Notes under the pieces: generated by a model
The model's database searches: none
What the model was told of the DNA's origin: nothing
Seen by the model: the letters and a program-made list of their open reading frames with translations, nothing else
Assembly (NCBI GenBank): GCA_021372475.1
Contig: JAJFUJ010000083.1
Span: 1-39,118, forward strand
Length of the DNA stretch: 39,118 nucleotides
Direction: 5' to 3'
Source of the DNA: Chloroflexota bacterium
Lineage (GTDB): Bacteria; Chloroflexota; Anaerolineae; UBA1429
Part shown: positions 7,880 through 18,770 of the stretch, one piece after another
How positions within the stretch are numbered: the stretch's first letter is position 1
Layout: the number at the start of each line of letters is the position of its first letter
Translations under genes and position numbers: made by a program

Positions 7880-8965
7880 ATGACAGATAAGCCTATATTC
7901 GACGAGGAAGCTCGCCGCAAGGCAATAGATGAGATTGTGCATGGCACCTTTCTGATGGAAGGCACGATGGTAGCCTTTCCCACCTGCTTTCCCGGAACCA
8001 CTACGGCAATCCCAGCCGACGAGAGCCTGTTTACCGCGCTCGCGCTCGGCCCGGATGCGCTGGTGTACGGCTGCACCAGCGGCAGGCAAGCACATCTGGT
8101 AGTAGGGATGTTTCACGGATTGACAGGGATTATTTATGACCTGGGCACGCCTGCAGGTATGACGAAGGGCATTGCCGTCGGCTGCAGCGACAAGTTCGTT
8201 GTTGCGGCGTTTAATGGACCAACCGGGGGCTGCCTGGTACGCCGCGAAGTGCATTATCTGCCCTTCGATTTGCTCCAGGAATGGGGCTTTAGCCGCCCCG
8301 ACCTGGATACCCTGCCCAGCGTGGCCGGTGGCGAAGCTATTACGGATGGCATGATGCTGGATGACAATACGTTTGTCGTTGCCACCCGCAGGCACCTAGC
8401 AGCAGTAAACATTATAACGGGTGAATCCACTATATTAGCCAAGCTGCTCCAACCAACTCGTCTAGCCCGCGCGGCCGATGGCAGTATTCTGGGCATCGGC
8501 GGTCAAGGTATGTGGCGTTACAGCCCGGCAAAAGGCTTTGAGCCCGCTGCGCTCGCTCTGCCAACTGGCGCTTGGGACAGCTACGCATGGCAGCGAGCTC
8601 AAGATCCATCTAGCGGCTTGCTCTATCTGACGGACTCCGCGGGACGGCTGTATAGTTACGAACCAACTGCAGGATTCAGCCCATTGCTGGCCACTACGCC
8701 GCTCACCCCTATCGGGGCGATGGCGGTCACCTTTGACGGGCGCTTGTTCGGGGCTTGCGGTGAAGGGATTGCCAACCTTTTCTGCTACGATCCCGCCGAC
8801 AAGACCATGCGCAACCTGGGCGTTGCTGCTTCGGTGATAGAACGCCGGCGTTACGGTTACACCTTCGGAGCGGCCATCGTCGGCCGTGATGGAGAGATTG
8901 TCTTCGGTGAAAATGACAACCTCGGCCACATCTGGCTGTATTTCCCGCGCTTGAAAAAACATTAA
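7880..8965 (+). CDS. Second predicted cytoplasmic beta-propeller protein
   Basis: The gene encodes 361 residues from an ATG at 7880 that follows AAGGAG and begins MTDKPIFDEEARRK. The frame is open further upstream, but that part overlaps the previous gene and lacks a ribosome site. There is no signal peptide. Blade-like repeats are visible (GPDALVYGCTSG, GSILGIGGQGMWRYSP, SSGLLYLTDSAGRLYSYEP, DGRLFGACGEG, DGEIVFGENDN). It is not closely similar by eye to its upstream neighbour, although both are probably propellers of comparable size. Its stop codon overlaps the next start by one base (TAATG), which indicates translational coupling with the glycosidase. The function is unknown. Sugar binding or a lyase-like role is inferred from the operon only. 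Confidence 0.68.
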   Translation: MTDKPIFDEEARRKAIDEIVHGTFLMEGTMVAFPTCFPGTTTAIPADESLFTALALGPDALVYGCTSGRQAHLVVGMFHGLTGIIYDLGTPAGMTKGIAVGCSDKFVVAAFNGPTGGCLVRREVHYLPFDLLQEWGFSRPDLDTLPSVAGGEAITDGMMLDDNTFVVATRRHLAAVNIITGESTILAKLLQPTRLARAADGSILGIGGQGMWRYSPAKGFEPAALALPTGAWDSYAWQRAQDPSSGLLYLTDSAGRLYSYEPTAGFSPLLATTPLTPIGAMAVTFDGRLFGACGEGIANLFCYDPADKTMRNLGVAASVIERRRYGYTFGAAIVGRDGEIVFGENDNLGHIWLYFPRLKKH

Positions 8966-11874
8966 TGGGTGAATTAATGGACACGTATGACCAACTGGTA
9001 AGCGCTTTTCAGCGCCCGCCGCTCGAATACGGCCCACTGCCGTTCTGGTTCCTCAACGAGGTGCTCGAGCCCGAGCGGTTAACCTGGCAGATGCAGCAGA
9101 TGCACGCCCAGCACGTGGATGCCGTCATCCTGCACCCGCGACCGGGGATGGTGACCGAGTATCTCTCGCCCGACTTTTGGAAGGCTATCGCAGCCTGCGT
9201 GGACACCGCACGCGAGCTAGGCATGCGTGTCTGGCTGTATGATGAATATCCATGGGCCAGTGGCATCGCCGGCGGTAGAGTGCCCGAGGCAAATTACGAT
9301 TATGTCATGAAGAACATGGATCTCATCGCCAATGAGGTGGCTGGTCCCCAGGAAATACACTGGCCTCTTCCCAGGCAGGTTGTGAGTCTGACGGCTGCGC
9401 CGGTCATCTCCTCGAATACCATCGATGGCTCTCAGATAGCGGACCTCCTGCCGTATGTGCACGATAAGCAGCTTGCCTGGCAAGTTCCGGCCGGAACATG
9501 GCGCATTATGGCGGTATTCGTGCGCAACGGCCTGACCACCTTTGATGACCCGTACGGCGTTCAACGCTGGGCTGATCTCACCAACCCGGAAGGGGTGGAT
9601 CTCTTTATCAAGCTGACGCATGAAGAATATAAAGCTCGCTTTGGCAGCGAGTTCGGCAAAACCATCTGGGGAGTATTTACCGACGAGCCGCCATCCACCT
9701 TCCCCGCCTGGGGCGTCCACGTGCCCGAACGTTTTCGCGAGTTGAAGGGCTATGAGCTGAGCTCTATTCTGCCCTTTCTGTGGTTCGACGGCGGTCCCAG
9801 GACTGCCGTGGCGCGCTGCGATTATTTCGATGTGCTCTCCAAGTGCTATGAAGAAGCTTTCTTTGCGCGCATCGGCCGTTGGTGTGAGCAGAACAATCTC
9901 GAGCTGGGCGGACATCTACTGCTGGAAGAGAACCTCGTATTGAACACGCGCTTCATGACCCATTCCTTCCGTCAATTGCGGCATTTGCAGATACCCGGTG
10001 TGGACTGGATTTTCCCGGGAACGATTCCAGCGTATGTACCACGCTTTGCAGCCTCTATAGCGCACGATTACGGCCGCCAGCGCTCGCTGTGCGAAACCTA
10101 TGCACTGGCTGGTTGGGCTAAAGAGATGCAGTGGATGCGCTGGCAGATGCAGTGGGAGTTCGTGCACGGCGTGAACCTGCTGGTGCCGCATGCGTTTTTC
10201 TATTCCATCAGCGACACGGTGCCCATCCCGCCGGCACCGGATAATATCGGCTACCGCTGGTATGACTGTCCGCCTTCGATGTTTTACCAGCAGCCTTATT
10301 GGCGGCATTATCACTGTTTTGCGGACCTGACCGCCCGTTCGAGCTATCTGCTGACACGTGGAACGCATGTCGCCCAGGCAGCTATCTTTTACCCGATAAA
10401 CAGCGTTTGGGCGGATTTTGCGCTTTCCGATGGCTGGCTGCGCGGTGTACACGCGAACGCCCTCGATATGCCCGGCTCCTGGATGACGGCCGACAAGCTG
10501 GAGGAAGGACCTGCCGCAGTGGTTACCGATTCCTGCTACCGCTCCATCATCGACGGCTTGCGCGAACACAACCTGGATGTGGACATCCTGGATGACGACA
10601 CGCTACAACGAGCTGATATAGCCGATAGCTCACTGAAGGTAAACCAGGAGTCGTTCAACGTCTTTATCCTGCCGGCTGTGCATACCATTTCGCGTGCAAC
10701 TATGACCAAACTCACCGAGTTTTGGCGCCAGGGCGGCACTATCGTTGCGCTGCGCAGCCTGCCCAGCGCTTCGCCCGAATACGGCGCAGACGACCCGCAA
10801 ATTGCAGTTTTGGTAGAAGAAATCTGGGGCAGCGCGCCTGCAGCCAACCTACCGGAGCGCCGGGCATCCTTTTACGCCGGTGGGCTAGAGCCTGAGCTGG
10901 AGGGAGTCATTTCCAGACTTACGCCGGGTATCATCGTCTCAGAAAAGGGAATTTACAGCCAGCAGCGTCACTTGCCGGAGTTGGAGTTATTTTACCTGGT
11001 CAGCATGCATCCCGAGGCGTGTTCAGCGCAGGTGCAGCTCAACCAGGTTGGGATACCCGAGCTTTTAGACCCCCAAACCGGTCGCGTAGCAGCAATAAGC
11101 ACGTTTCGTTACGAAGGAGCCACGACAGTTATACCGCTCTCATTTGAGCCGTACGGCGCGGTATTTATCGCCATGCGCCAAGGCAGAGCGTCTGCCAGCA
11201 TCTCGGCTACAAACCTCGAGCAGGCTGTCCTAGAATTCGTGGACGGTAAGCCTGCGGTGAGCGGTTTAGTCGCAGAAGCGGGCATTCCATGGGCAGAGGT
11301 GCAGTTGGAATCCGGCAGCGTTCGCCTGGCTGGAGCGCCCCAGGCAGGGCTTGAAACCATGCAAGGCGGGGATACCTGGCACTTTGAGGTGCTGCCTGCT
11401 CCGTCAGAGCCGCTTTGGCATGCCGATATGGATCGCCTCGAGTTGATGATTCCGTATGAGGGTGTGCCGCGGCAGATGCGTACCGGCTCTTGGACGGTGC
11501 AGGGACTGCCGGGATTCTCAGGTATCGGACGCTACAGCCAGGAGATCGATATCCCGGCTTTCTGGGCAAACAAAACGCTTTCTCTGAACCTGGGGGAAGT
11601 CAAGGTGGCAGCCAAGGTCTTCTGGGACGGACAGGATATCGGCGAACGCACCTGGGCGCCGTATACATTTGTACTAGGCGAGGTGAAACCGGGCAAACAT
11701 CTGCTGGTAGTTGAAGTTGCCAACACCCTGGCAAACTATATCTCGGTGCGCCATGCGGATTCGCCGTTGCAATGGGCGCACTTTAGCGCAGCACAGTTGG
11801 AATCCGGGTTATTAGGGCCAGTGCGCCTCTCCGCAACTCAACGGGTTACTCTCGAACCAGCAGCTGCTTTCTAG
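8965..11874 (+). CDS. GH106-like glycoside hydrolase (putative alpha-L-rhamnosidase)
   Basis: This is a 969-residue glycosidase without a signal peptide, so probably cytoplasmic. The N-terminal half is a TIM barrel with the hallmark opening of the rhamnosidase-like GH106 group: PLPFWFLNEVL near residue 25, HPRPGMVTEYLS near 57, and WLYDEYPWASG near 90. Candidate acidic catalytic residues are Glu241 in VFTDEPP and Glu377 in LCETYALAGW, which is followed by HGVNLLVPHAFFYS. The C-terminal 150 residues form a GH2-like sugar-binding jelly roll (GRYSQEIDIPAFW, then LGEVKVAAKVFWDGQDIG). Start is ATG 8965, overlapping the previous stop by one base; an in-frame ATG at 8977 (MDTYDQ) is an alternative. 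It likely removes terminal rhamnose or a similar sugar from imported oligosaccharides. Confidence 0.78.
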   Translation: MGELMDTYDQLVSAFQRPPLEYGPLPFWFLNEVLEPERLTWQMQQMHAQHVDAVILHPRPGMVTEYLSPDFWKAIAACVDTARELGMRVWLYDEYPWASGIAGGRVPEANYDYVMKNMDLIANEVAGPQEIHWPLPRQVVSLTAAPVISSNTIDGSQIADLLPYVHDKQLAWQVPAGTWRIMAVFVRNGLTTFDDPYGVQRWADLTNPEGVDLFIKLTHEEYKARFGSEFGKTIWGVFTDEPPSTFPAWGVHVPERFRELKGYELSSILPFLWFDGGPRTAVARCDYFDVLSKCYEEAFFARIGRWCEQNNLELGGHLLLEENLVLNTRFMTHSFRQLRHLQIPGVDWIFPGTIPAYVPRFAASIAHDYGRQRSLCETYALAGWAKEMQWMRWQMQWEFVHGVNLLVPHAFFYSISDTVPIPPAPDNIGYRWYDCPPSMFYQQPYWRHYHCFADLTARSSYLLTRGTHVAQAAIFYPINSVWADFALSDGWLRGVHANALDMPGSWMTADKLEEGPAAVVTDSCYRSIIDGLREHNLDVDILDDDTLQRADIADSSLKVNQESFNVFILPAVHTISRATMTKLTEFWRQGGTIVALRSLPSASPEYGADDPQIAVLVEEIWGSAPAANLPERRASFYAGGLEPELEGVISRLTPGIIVSEKGIYSQQRHLPELELFYLVSMHPEACSAQVQLNQVGIPELLDPQTGRVAAISTFRYEGATTVIPLSFEPYGAVFIAMRQGRASASISATNLEQAVLEFVDGKPAVSGLVAEAGIPWAEVQLESGSVRLAGAPQAGLETMQGGDTWHFEVLPAPSEPLWHADMDRLELMIPYEGVPRQMRTGSWTVQGLPGFSGIGRYSQEIDIPAFWANKTLSLNLGEVKVAAKVFWDGQDIGERTWAPYTFVLGEVKPGKHLLVVEVANTLANYISVRHADSPLQWAHFSAAQLESGLLGPVRLSATQRVTLEPAAAF

Positions 11875-11900
11875 CTTGAATTGTGCCGCTGTATTGTCTG

Positions 11901-11927
11901 ACAGTACTAAAGGAAGTACTGTACAGT
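11901..11927. repeat. Nested palindromes after the glycosidase gene
   Basis: ACAGTACT (11901-11908), six bases, then AGTACTGT (11915-11922) form a perfect inverted repeat. The right arm also begins a second perfect palindrome, TACTGTACAGTA (11916-11927). Three copies of the ACAGTA/TACTGT half-site therefore lie in 27 bases. No T-run follows, so it is a poor intrinsic terminator and more like a multi-site operator. The remaining 130 bases up to the lipoprotein gene hold a TTGACA at 11963 without a convincing -10. Confidence 0.4.
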
Positions 11928-12057
11928 AATCCAAAAGAATGAGAATTGAACGTGCCTTGGTCTTGACAATAAGACAAGCCAGCTAATTGCTATTGCGCAG
12001 TGCAGGACTAATTTGTATATTGCATTATAACTGTTCATTTTTGCCGAAAGGAGTTTG

Positions 12058-12648
12058 ATGCTAAAGAGAATTATCTGTATTGCCATTTCTTTTTGCTTGC
12101 TGCTTCTCACAGCCTGTTCACAGCCCACTGCGATTCCAATTCCAACTGAAGAACCATTTCCAACCGCCACGCCCACATTGAGACCAACAGAATCACCTAA
12201 AGCCACCCAGGCAGCTCGGGAAACCACCACGGGTAATGAAGCCCTGGATACGCTAATCGCGGGCAATTTGCCAGCCGGCTGCTATGAATACGGCGTAAAG
12301 TACACCAAGTCCAATGACAGTGGAGCACAATTGGAGATATTCTACCCGATATCCGACTTTTGGACCCTATTAGGGATGATAAAGGCCGGTTTCACTACCT
12401 TTTATGCAGAGGCACCACTCCTGTTTGAGGCAGATCCGGATCTGGAATTTGTAACCTTTATTTTCCAAAAACCGGCAGATTCCGAGAAGGCAGATGTCGG
12501 CCCCCAACCCGTTGTGACGATGGGCGTGAGTCGCGAAAATATAGCCAAGGTTAACAGTGATGTGCGCTGGTGCGATCTGGTTACCGTCATTGACAGGCTT
12601 GAGATGTCCCCAGAAGGGGCTAGCAGTTGGACAGATTTCTGCCATTAG
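12058..12648 (+). CDS. Small secreted lipoprotein of unknown function
   Basis: The protein has 196 residues from ATG 12058, preceded by AAAGGAG. An in-frame TTG just upstream is not needed. The N-terminus is a lipoprotein signal: Lys-Arg, a hydrophobic core, then LLTAC with the lipidated Cys at residue 20. A Pro/Thr-rich linker of about 40 residues follows (repeats of PTEEPFPTATPTLRPTES), then a globular domain that contains three more Cys (AGCYEYG, RWCDLV, TDFCH). Such a linker is common in surface lipoproteins of Gram-positive-like and Chloroflexota cells. It stands alone, between the palindrome at 11901-11927 and a hairpin terminator. I do not recognise the globular domain. Surface anchoring is the only safe statement. 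Confidence 0.78.
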   Translation: MLKRIICIAISFCLLLLTACSQPTAIPIPTEEPFPTATPTLRPTESPKATQAARETTTGNEALDTLIAGNLPAGCYEYGVKYTKSNDSGAQLEIFYPISDFWTLLGMIKAGFTTFYAEAPLLFEADPDLEFVTFIFQKPADSEKADVGPQPVVTMGVSRENIAKVNSDVRWCDLVTVIDRLEMSPEGASSWTDFCH

Positions 12649-12675
12649 AATCATATCAACACATTTTACACATAA

Positions 12676-12719
12676 AACCAGGCTGGTGCAGAGGCAGAGT
12701 ATGCCGCGCCAGCCTGGTT
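12676..12719. terminator. Hairpin terminator between lipoprotein and SGNH genes (convergent)
   Basis: AACCAGGCTGG (12676-12686) and CCAGCCTGGTT (12709-12719) are perfect 11-base complements around a 22-base loop. A-rich sequence lies to the left and GATTTTA to the right, so it could stop transcription from both converging genes. The loop is longer than usual. Confidence 0.6.
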
Positions 12720-12733
12720 GATTTTAGTGCCCT

Positions 12734-13690
12734 TTAACCAGGGAATGCGGCCAATAAGGCCTGCAGGTATAGCCAGTGGCCAAAGTTGTTCGGGTGGTTG
12801 ATGTTGTTGCCCAATAGACTCGGTAAATCCTTACGCAGCAGCACTCTGGTCCAAACAGAGTGAACATCCGCGTAAGCGCAATGTGCCTCGTGCGCGGCAG
12901 CCTCAGTTGCCTCGGCGATCTCATCCGAGTTGCCGCTGGCGTAAATCCAATCCGGATTAGGCGGGAAGGTTGAAATCAGCATCACTTCTGCCGGTGTTCT
13001 GGAGCGAATCTGGCTAATCATCTCAATCAGGTTCTTGATAAAGACCGCGCGCGGAGTACGTAAATCGTTCATACCAAAAGCAATCAGCACCAGGTCGGGG
13101 GAGCGTGTCAGCACCTTTTCCTCAAGACGCTCGATCCCCTGGAAGCTGGCATCCCCGCCGGTGGCGCCGTTTTCTGAAAGCAGTTCTGCTTTCGGATACA
13201 GCTTGCCGAGTTCGGTGACCCAACGCTCCTGGTAGCGCAGGCGCACTTCAGCAGCCTCCCCGCCGGCAGTGATGCTATCCCCATAGGCGATGACCTTGAA
13301 GGGACCGCCGGCCTGCAAGCGCTGCACGGTCCGGGGCAGGAGATATGCCTGGGAGTGTGCATCAGCCAGGGCGCTAGCTACCGGTGCCTCATAATCGACC
13401 CAGATGAAATACTCGTGGTTGCCGTATTGCGGATACTTGGTATGGTCGAACCCCTTCACCCCAAAGAGGATATTGGTGCGAAAGTTGGGGATGCGCGAAC
13501 TCGCCGTGCGCCGCAGGGTTCCCTGTTGATAATCCACGAGGTAATCTTTTCCCTCAGTGTAGCTTTCGCAGCCTTCCATAGCTTCCTCATAACGGCTGCG
13601 CACCTGCACACTGCCGGGCAAGAGATCCCCAAAACAAAGCAGCCCTGGTTGTTCATCCACCAGGACCAGGCTATCACCTAAAATGTGCAT
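12734..13690 (-). CDS. SGNH/GDSL-family hydrolase (esterase)
   Basis: The protein has 318 residues if it starts at the ATG at 13690, which has AGGAAGG at proper spacing; an ATG two codons earlier has none. The first 100 residues form a beta-rich accessory domain. The SGNH hydrolase domain follows: block I YGDSITAG with the nucleophile Ser, a Gly block GATGGDAS, block III GMND with the oxyanion Asn, and a terminal HPNNFGHW carrying the catalytic His. No signal peptide is visible. Enzymes with this layout often remove acetyl esters from carbohydrates, which would fit the saccharide clusters nearby. It lies 46 bases downstream of gyrB on the same strand and may be read from the gyrB transcript. 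Substrate is not determinable. Confidence 0.85.
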   Translation of the reverse strand: MHILGDSLVLVDEQPGLLCFGDLLPGSVQVRSRYEEAMEGCESYTEGKDYLVDYQQGTLRRTASSRIPNFRTNILFGVKGFDHTKYPQYGNHEYFIWVDYEAPVASALADAHSQAYLLPRTVQRLQAGGPFKVIAYGDSITAGGEAAEVRLRYQERWVTELGKLYPKAELLSENGATGGDASFQGIERLEEKVLTRSPDLVLIAFGMNDLRTPRAVFIKNLIEMISQIRSRTPAEVMLISTFPPNPDWIYASGNSDEIAEATEAAAHEAHCAYADVHSVWTRVLLRKDLPSLLGNNINHPNNFGHWLYLQALLAAFPG

Positions 13691-13736
13691 CGTCATCCCT
13701 TCCTATATGGGTTGAGTTCAACAGCCAAACTGCTGA

Positions 13737-16563
<2,827 letters not shown>

Positions 16564-16671
16564 AGAACTCCTTAATTCGAATGATATCTATTATTCATTA
16601 AATAATGACCCAAAAGTTGCCTCAGGGTGATACTGCTCAAGCTGGTCAAACGGTAGATGGCTTGTATTATT

Positions 16672-17700
16672 TTAGTTAACCAGTTGGTGCCATCGGGCGA
16701 CACGTCTCGGCAGGTCGCCGATATCGGTTTCCTTCAGGCTGGAGGGACCAAGCGTATCGCGGTAAGGCAGGCCAAGGAGCGCGCTAATGGTCGCGGCAAC
16801 GCCACTCGCAAGAGATCCCAGGTGATAGCCCCCTTCCAAACAGTATACCTGTCTGCCGGCGCATAGCGTATCTGCCCAATCCGATATCATTGCACACAGC
16901 TCACGATAAGCGGCTGCCGAAAGCAGCATATCGCCCAGCGGGTCCGCCCAATGTGCGTCATACCCTGCCGAAACCAGCACAAGCTCCGGGGCGAAACGGT
17001 ATAAGGCAGGCTTGATCAGCTCGTCGAATACCCGCAGATAGCCAGCATCTCCCGTATGAGGCGGTAAGGGGATATTCAAAGTGCAGCCCCGCCCTGCGCC
17101 GATACCTGTCTCTCGCCAATCTCCGGTGCCTGGATACAAAGGCCATTGGTGAACCGAGGTGTATAAAACCCGCGGCTCCTCCGCGAACGAATTCGCGGTG
17201 CCATTGCCATGATGCACATCAAAATCGATAATCGCCAGCTTCTTAACCCACCCCTGCCGCAAGGCAGTGCGTGCGGCGATGGCAACATTGTTAAAAAGAC
17301 AAAAGCCCATCGCTCTTCGCGCTGTAGCGTGATGCCCGGGAGGTCTGCCTAATACATACACCTGGCGAAAGCTGCTCTGGCAGACGGCCTCGACAGCGCT
17401 GATTGCGGAGCCGGCCGCATAGGCAGCCGCTCGGAAGGAACCAGCGCTGACAAAAGTATCACCGTCGAACTCCCCCCCGCCATTGGCTGCCAACTCTTCA
17501 ATCATGTCGACTAGAGCAGGGGTATGGTTGCTCAACAATTCCTCACGTGAAGCAGCGCGCCCGGGCAGGATTTGCAGATGGGCCAGCAACCCGGTTTCCT
17601 GAAGATGGGCAATAATCGCCAGCAAACGGTCGGGCCGCTCTGGGCAATCATACATAACGTGTTCCAGGAAAACCGGGTCGTAAATTAAGCCAACGGACAC
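16672..17700 (-). CDS. Histone-deacetylase-superfamily enzyme (AcuC/acetylpolyamine deacetylase type)
   Basis: This 342-residue zinc deacetylase removes acetyl groups from lysine side chains or polyamines. Signature residues are all present: RPPGHHA with the charge-relay His123-His124, zinc ligands Asp161 and His163 in DFDVHHGNG, Asp248 in SAGYDAHWADPLG, and the transition-state Tyr292 in EGGYH. Length is typical of bacterial class II-like members. The start is GTG at 17700, with AAGGAG upstream. It follows the tandem GNAT acetyltransferase gene by 23 bases on the same strand, a pairing like acuA/acuC in Bacillus. This supports a reversible protein-acetylation function, although a metabolic deacetylase acting on small amines cannot be excluded. 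Confidence 0.9.
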   Translation of the reverse strand: MSVGLIYDPVFLEHVMYDCPERPDRLLAIIAHLQETGLLAHLQILPGRAASREELLSNHTPALVDMIEELAANGGGEFDGDTFVSAGSFRAAAYAAGSAISAVEAVCQSSFRQVYVLGRPPGHHATARRAMGFCLFNNVAIAARTALRQGWVKKLAIIDFDVHHGNGTANSFAEEPRVLYTSVHQWPLYPGTGDWRETGIGAGRGCTLNIPLPPHTGDAGYLRVFDELIKPALYRFAPELVLVSAGYDAHWADPLGDMLLSAAAYRELCAMISDWADTLCAGRQVYCLEGGYHLGSLASGVAATISALLGLPYRDTLGPSSLKETDIGDLPRRVARWHQLVN

Positions 17701-17723
17701 ACGTCTGTCTCCTTATCGAAGGC

Positions 17724-18659
17724 TCAGGCAGTTGGCCTTGAGCTAATATTCTTGCGGAAACCCCAGTAGGCGCGGTGTATCTGAGCTCCCACCTCCTTCA
17801 GGTAGAAGCTAACCGGGCCGGCCCAGGCAATTTCTGCGGTCGCATCTCCCCTCTCTCGCATCTGCCGGCAGCATTCCTTGAGCAGGACTGCGCCTATCCC
17901 TCTTTTACGCATATCGGGCCTGGTTCCAGTCGGTCCAAAGCGCCCATAGCCGGTGACATCATAAACCGCGAAACCCACAATTGCATCATTCGCAAGCGCG
18001 ATGTTCACCGGAGGATTAGGGAAACGTTTCGCTTCCTCCACCTCGAGCTGCCATCCTCGACTAAAGTGCTGTAGCGCAAAAGCAGCCGTAGCCGGGATAT
18101 CCTCCTGCGTTGCGCGCCGCACCTGAACGCCGGTATCCGCCAGCGCTTTTATTACCGAAGCGGTAGCCAGGTTGGCAGTACGTAAATCCACAAGCATATC
18201 AACACGCGCTACTCGGTCGGTTTCGTATCCCTGCTTGAACAGGAAAGCAAGACTTTCACCTCGGCCAAGCTCGACACCAGGCCAATAATAACCGGGACCA
18301 ATACCCTCTACCATCGCTTGCGTGATACCGTATGCACTGAAACGTGCTTCCAGCTCTTTAAAGAGTGCGGTTGCGATACCCCGACGGCGGAACTCTGGGG
18401 CTACCCCAAACAGCATGACCACACCTCGCCCTTCACGGATACACCCAAGACAGAACCCCGCCAAATGTCCATCCACCACAGCCCCTAGCTGCAATTCGGG
18501 GAGCATACTCATATCGTCCCAGATACGGTGACGCAACTCGTCGAGATCCAGCCGACGCTCATAGGCAGTACATTGGATGAGCGTATATAATGAAGGTAAC
18601 CAGTGCGAGCCCAGAGTGATTAATTCCACAGTGGTTCCTCTGCTTTGGGGATTATTCAC
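17724..18659 (-). CDS. Tandem GNAT-family N-acetyltransferase
   Basis: The 311-residue protein contains two GNAT folds. Domain one (about 10-160) has the acetyl-CoA loop in FRRRGIATALFKELE. Domain two (about 180-305) has RKRGIGAVLLKECCRQM and ends with a KEVGAQIHRAYWGF strand-helix. Both keep the Arg/Gln-x-x-Gly-x-Gly/Ala pyrophosphate-binding pattern, so both may bind acetyl-CoA. The start is GTG at 18659 with TAGG eight bases upstream. A perfect TATAAT lies at 18680-18675 on this strand, implying a very short leader. It is the first gene of a two-gene operon with the deacetylase. Tandem GNATs include mycothiol synthase and several antibiotic-modifying enzymes. The neighbouring deacetylase makes protein or amine acetylation the better guess. 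Confidence 0.82.
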   Translation of the reverse strand: MNNPQSRGTTVELITLGSHWLPSLYTLIQCTAYERRLDLDELRHRIWDDMSMLPELQLGAVVDGHLAGFCLGCIREGRGVVMLFGVAPEFRRRGIATALFKELEARFSAYGITQAMVEGIGPGYYWPGVELGRGESLAFLFKQGYETDRVARVDMLVDLRTANLATASVIKALADTGVQVRRATQEDIPATAAFALQHFSRGWQLEVEEAKRFPNPPVNIALANDAIVGFAVYDVTGYGRFGPTGTRPDMRKRGIGAVLLKECCRQMRERGDATAEIAWAGPVSFYLKEVGAQIHRAYWGFRKNISSRPTA

Positions 18660-18674
18660 GCACCATTCCTACCT

Positions 18675-18680
18675 ATTATA
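18675..18680 (-). promoter_or_regulatory. -10 element for the GNAT-deacetylase operon
   Basis: TATAAT on the minus strand ends 15 bases before the GTG start, so the transcript leader would be about ten bases and nearly leaderless. No good -35 box is found at the usual distance. Confidence 0.35.
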
Positions 18681-18713
18681 CACAAAAACACTTTCGCTAC
18701 GATGTCCGAAGGA

Positions 18714-18742
18714 TTGACAATCGGCGGCGGATATGGCATAAC
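18714..18742 (+). promoter_or_regulatory. Sigma-70-type promoter of the pfkA operon
   Basis: Perfect TTGACA (18714-18719), a 17-base spacer, then CATAAC (18737-18742, four of six). The predicted start near 18749 lies about 22 bases before the pfkA ATG. Confidence 0.6.
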
Positions 18743-18770
18743 CTGAGTATTAACGTCGTATGGTGGCCTT

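Noticed and set aside
11963-11990. TTGACA upstream of the lipoprotein gene as a promoter
   Set aside because: No acceptable -10 box lies 15-19 bases downstream, so the -35 match alone is not enough.
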